This document shows positions 63,581 to 64,000 of a stretch of DNA of 64,000 nucleotides, one piece after another (positions within the stretch are counted from its first letter, which is position 1; every line of letters begins with the position of its first letter). The notes under the pieces were generated by a model. The model saw nothing but the letters and a program-made list of their open reading frames with translations. It did not search any database and had not been told where the DNA came from. Made by a program: the position numbers and the translations under genes. Where the stretch lies: contig JAKOON010000054.1 in NCBI GenBank assembly GCA_022577435.1, positions 1,482,001-1,546,000 on the forward strand, given 5' to 3'. The DNA comes from Embiotoca jacksoni (Eukaryota > Chordata > Actinopteri > Embiotocidae).

Positions 63581-63852
63581 GAGGAGATGTCTCTTCTCTC
63601 CTGGAGGAGATGTCTCTGCTCCTGGAGGAGATGTCTCTGCTCTCCTAGAGGAGATGTCTCTGCTCTCCTGGAGGAGATGTCTCTGCTCCTGGAGGAGATG
63701 TCTCTGCTCTCCTAGAGGAGATGTCTCTGCTCTCCTAGAGGAGATGTCTCTGCTCTCCTGGAGGAGATGTCTCTGCTCTCCTGGAGGAGATGTCTCTGCT
63801 CTCCTAGAGGAGATGTCTCTTCTCTCCTGGAGGAGATGTCTCTTCTCTCCTG
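63581..63852 (+). repeat. 23-bp minisatellite, 12 copies, in bsdc1 intron 2
   Basis: The unit is GAGGAGATGTCTCTGCTCT plus CCTG or CCTA. Copies start at 63581, 63604, 63625, 63648, 63671, 63692, 63715, 63738, 63761, 63784, 63807 and 63830. Two copies (63604 and 63671) are 21 bp, lacking a CT. CTCCTGG and CTCCTAG variants alternate. The open frame across it is an artefact, since the unit length is not a multiple of three. Confidence 0.97.
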
Positions 63853-64000
63853 GTTCCTAAAGCTTTCATAGTTTACAGTTACAGTTCATTTGTGTGCTAA
63901 TGTACATAACATGCAGGAAACGGGTACCAGTGGTACTGAATATTCATAATTATAGATGTTAACAAAAGAAATAAATATGTTTGAAGATGAACTCTTTCCC
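63853..64000 (+). other. bsdc1 intron 2, continuing out of the window
   Basis: AT-rich unique sequence with no exon seen. Confidence 0.6.

Noticed and set aside
63564..63860. 98-residue repetitive open frame (GGDVSA/LLEEMS/WRRCLC units)
   Set aside because: It only reads through the 23/21-bp minisatellite in shifting frames; the array lies in bsdc1 intron 2.

Overview
The window looks like nuclear DNA of a ray-finned (teleost) fish. The evidence is vertebrate-type genes with GT/AG introns, one gene (olig4) that is kept in fish and frogs but missing from mammals, very dense CA/TG microsatellites (about twenty tracts, up to 105 bp), and interspersed repeats of a kind common in fish. It is gene-poor: three genes can be supported, and two of them run off the window or deep into introns.

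Layout. (1) At 6884-6941 on the minus strand is a signal-peptide exon with a strong GTAAGT donor, under a CpG-rich stretch (about 6942-7340). It is the 5' end of an unidentified secreted or membrane protein gene transcribed leftwards, so 1-6883 is probably its first intron. (2) From about 7.4 to 46.7 kb I see no convincing gene. This part holds microsatellites, two minisatellites, a near-identical inverted repeat pair (17858-18045 and 31124-31311), a repeat carrying an RFX-like motif (3616-3762 and 24650-24795), a 217-bp piggyBac-like MITE with TTAA duplications (41033-41249), a decayed LINE 3' end (39612-39773), a 100-base assembly gap (35849-35948) and some enhancer-like stretches. (3) From about 46.7 to 57.9 kb the sequence has few interspersed repeats and many developmental transcription-factor motifs, including an exact SOX-POU composite site at 47042-47055. 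I infer a regulatory domain for olig4. (4) olig4, a single-exon bHLH repressor gene, lies at 58117-58884 (+), with a TATA box at 57900 and a poly(A) signal at 59355. (5) At 62817-63414 (+) are the first two coding exons of bsdc1, starting in a CpG island that holds a perfect 22-bp hairpin; intron 2 opens with a 23-bp minisatellite and the gene leaves the window on the right.

The genes do not form a pathway. olig4 is a developmental neural regulator next to gene-poor DNA, bsdc1 looks like a housekeeping neighbour, and the left gene is unrelated as far as can be seen. No new biological system was found. The most distinctive items are the bsdc1 intron hairpin, the SOX-POU site, the recently active inverted repeat pair, the MITE and the unidentified signal-peptide exon. 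Enhancer calls rest on motif reading only; cross-species alignment would be needed to confirm them.
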